Shown here piece after piece: positions 62,350 to 64,000 of a stretch of DNA of 64,000 nucleotides. The DNA is from Sycobia sp. Sy_11 (Eukaryota; Arthropoda; Insecta; Hymenoptera; Epichrysomallidae), in NCBI GenBank assembly GCA_018907035.1, contig JACCIC010000004.1, positions 773,001 to 837,000 on the forward strand. Direction: 5' to 3'. Position numbers and translations under genes: made by a program. Below the pieces are notes generated by a model, which made no database searches, had not been told where the DNA came from, and worked only from the letters and a program-made list of their open reading frames with translations. Each line of letters begins with the position of its first letter. Position 1 is the stretch's first letter.

Positions 62350-63570
62350 ATTGAATAATATAAAAATTAGAATGAGAGATGTATGTGAAATTAATTATGG
62401 AGCTACATTTTATCTAAAATAATGATGTATACGCCTCTTAGAACCAGTATAAAATAAATAATCCAATAAACCGATATACTATGTTGTATTTTATTTATTA
62501 ATGCAGAATATATGTCTTTTTTTATAAAATATTAAGTTCGTATTAAAACTAAATCACCTAATAAGGTTAAAAATACGCTAAATTGTCCAATTGCTCAATT
62601 TTTTCCAACGTTGTCAAGCTGTTAATTCTTTTAAAGAGGGTTGAAAATATAGATAATTTAAAGACAAGTACATCAATGGAATTTATCGAAATTTCGCGAA
62701 AGCGCCGTTAGCTGAATGTCCAATTAAATCTTTTCTGACTCGTTGGATTCGCGTACTAAACCATCGTCGGAATCACTGAGATCCCGCGCGTGTCGCGTGT
62801 ATAATAAATTCGCAATCACGGCACAAATCATCAAACGCACCGATATCCAAAGCTATCGAATTTATCGCTAGCTGTTTCTCATGTTATTACGAAAAGGCGG
62901 TGGCGGTACGGTTGCCCGATGCGCGCGGGAGGGAGGGATAATATCATAATAGAGTTCAAAATTAATAGTTCAAAAATAGATTTTATTTTCATAATTAAAA
63001 ATCTATTTTTTCAGAAGCGTTATTATCAAGGCAACGCATGGCTTCGGTTTTGTTTGCCCTTCGTGTCTATTCTTACCACTATATTTATAATAGTTATACT
63101 TGACGTTGGACAAAACGAGAGTCGATATTTTTCTCAAAGTGTCTTTGCTAAACACGTATAATTAGCGAACGAGTCTACTTGGCGCGTTTTTTCTTTTCTT
63201 TTTTATAAAAGTACGTATAGCACATGGAGGGTAGTACGCGCAACCCTCGACCGTTATAGCCCCACCCCCTCGCCGTATTATACAATCGCTGTCCGAGCGT
63301 CCCGCGAGAAAAACAATTACGCGAAGAACGAGTCAACATTTTTCTCTTATCCTCTCTCGCCGAAACCTCCGACTACACATCGACATCCTTCTTCTACTAT
63401 AATGCAGAAATATTCAAAAAATGTACACGGAATTTCGAGCGCTGCGCTAGGCCGGATTTGTTCGTACAACGACACTTGTATATGTATATTATGCATTTTG
63501 GTGTATGGTGTGCACATACATGAGCGAAAGAGCGCCATGCTTATAACTATGCATTTATATCTATACACGC
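62350..63570. other. AT-rich non-coding DNA
   Basis: I see no gene or repeat. Confidence 0.55.

Positions 63571-63571
<1 letters not shown>

Positions 63572-63618
<47 letters not shown>
63572..63618. repeat. (TA)n microsatellite
   Basis: Pure TA run of about 46 bp. Confidence 0.95.
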
Positions 63619-63621
<3 letters not shown>

Positions 63622-63929
63622 CGTTTACTCAGAGTGTCGGGAAGGTAAGGCTAGAGAGGAGGGGGAGAGGCACGATATTTATGGGCCTGGGATAGCAGAT
63701 CTGACTATTATCGACAGGTAGCTCGAGTAATTGGCGTTTTCTCATAGCTCGCCGGTCTATTTTTAGAAGCAGGTCAATGAAAACCCTCATCGGTTCTGGC
63801 TACACGCGCAGGTATTTAAACCCGTGGATTACTTTCGGAAAGCAAAACTCATTTAGCAAATCACTCTTACTTTATAATTGCATCTATGGAGCTGCCCGTG
63901 ACGGACCGCTCGGTAAACAAATGCCGCCC

Positions 63930-63969
63930 TCTTACCTGAAACAAAAATACATAACAACGAATTGGTTAA
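63930..63969 (-). promoter_or_regulatory. Recursive-splice-site-like element (minus strand)
   Basis: Minus strand: TTAAC branch-like motif (63969-63965), a T-rich tract (GTATTTTTGTTT), CAG at 63938-63936, directly followed by GTAAGA (63935-63930). This is the strongest of the three by acceptor quality, and it lies close to the window's right edge. Confidence 0.45.
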
Positions 63970-64000
63970 TAATTCCAGAAATTTTTGTGTTACATATGTG

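Overview
This is a gene-poor stretch of animal nuclear DNA, most likely from an insect and probably from a parasitoid wasp (Hymenoptera, perhaps a chalcid). The evidence is GT-AG introns and a chymotrypsin-type (S1) gene with short introns. An intronless ankyrin-repeat gene also carries a C-terminus resembling the PRANC domain, a combination best known in insects from parasitoid wasps. Microsatellite density is very high and CpG is not depleted (there are several pure CG runs). There are no bacterial operons, no rRNA, and no tRNA that I could fold. The species cannot be fixed from the sequence alone.

Layout. 1-29,400: no convincing protein gene; AT-rich DNA alternates with GC-rich islands (about 8.3-9.3, 10.1-11.2, 13.2-14.1 and 17.6-18.5 kb) and is broken by TA, CT/GA and GT microsatellites. 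29,436-32,017 (+): a five-exon gene for a secreted S1-family serine protease homologue. It keeps the catalytic His and Asp but has lost the catalytic Ser and the IVGG activation motif. 32,018-59,700: a second long non-coding stretch. It holds a roughly 300-bp inverted-repeat element at 33.6-33.9 kb, more GC islands (38.0-38.5, 39.6-40.15, 41.5-42.0, 43.1-43.8 and 56.6-57.0 kb), and many microsatellites. 59,927-61,492 (+): a single-exon, very GC-rich ankyrin-repeat gene of 521 codons with a PRANC-like or F-box-like tail. 61,493-64,000: AT-rich flank.

The two genes have no obvious functional link. Both lie on the plus strand. The minus strand carries two strong, and one weaker, juxtaposed 3' and 5' splice-site sequences (at 7,822, 19,872 and 63,936) with no exon between. 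These look like recursive-splicing ratchet points. One reading, which is inference, is that much of the window is a giant intron of a minus-strand host gene, with the two plus-strand genes nested inside it. That would also account for the isolated GC islands with homeodomain-type sites as candidate enhancers.

The other unexplained signal is a dispersed family of degenerate clusters built from about 9-10-nt words related to GCTCGAACG or GTTCGAACG. At least eight occur between 12 and 59 kb. I found no transposase, reverse transcriptase, CRISPR array or viral structural gene. I do not see a clear multi-gene novel system; the best leads are the recursive splice sites, the foldback element, the TTCGA clusters and the PRANC-type gene.
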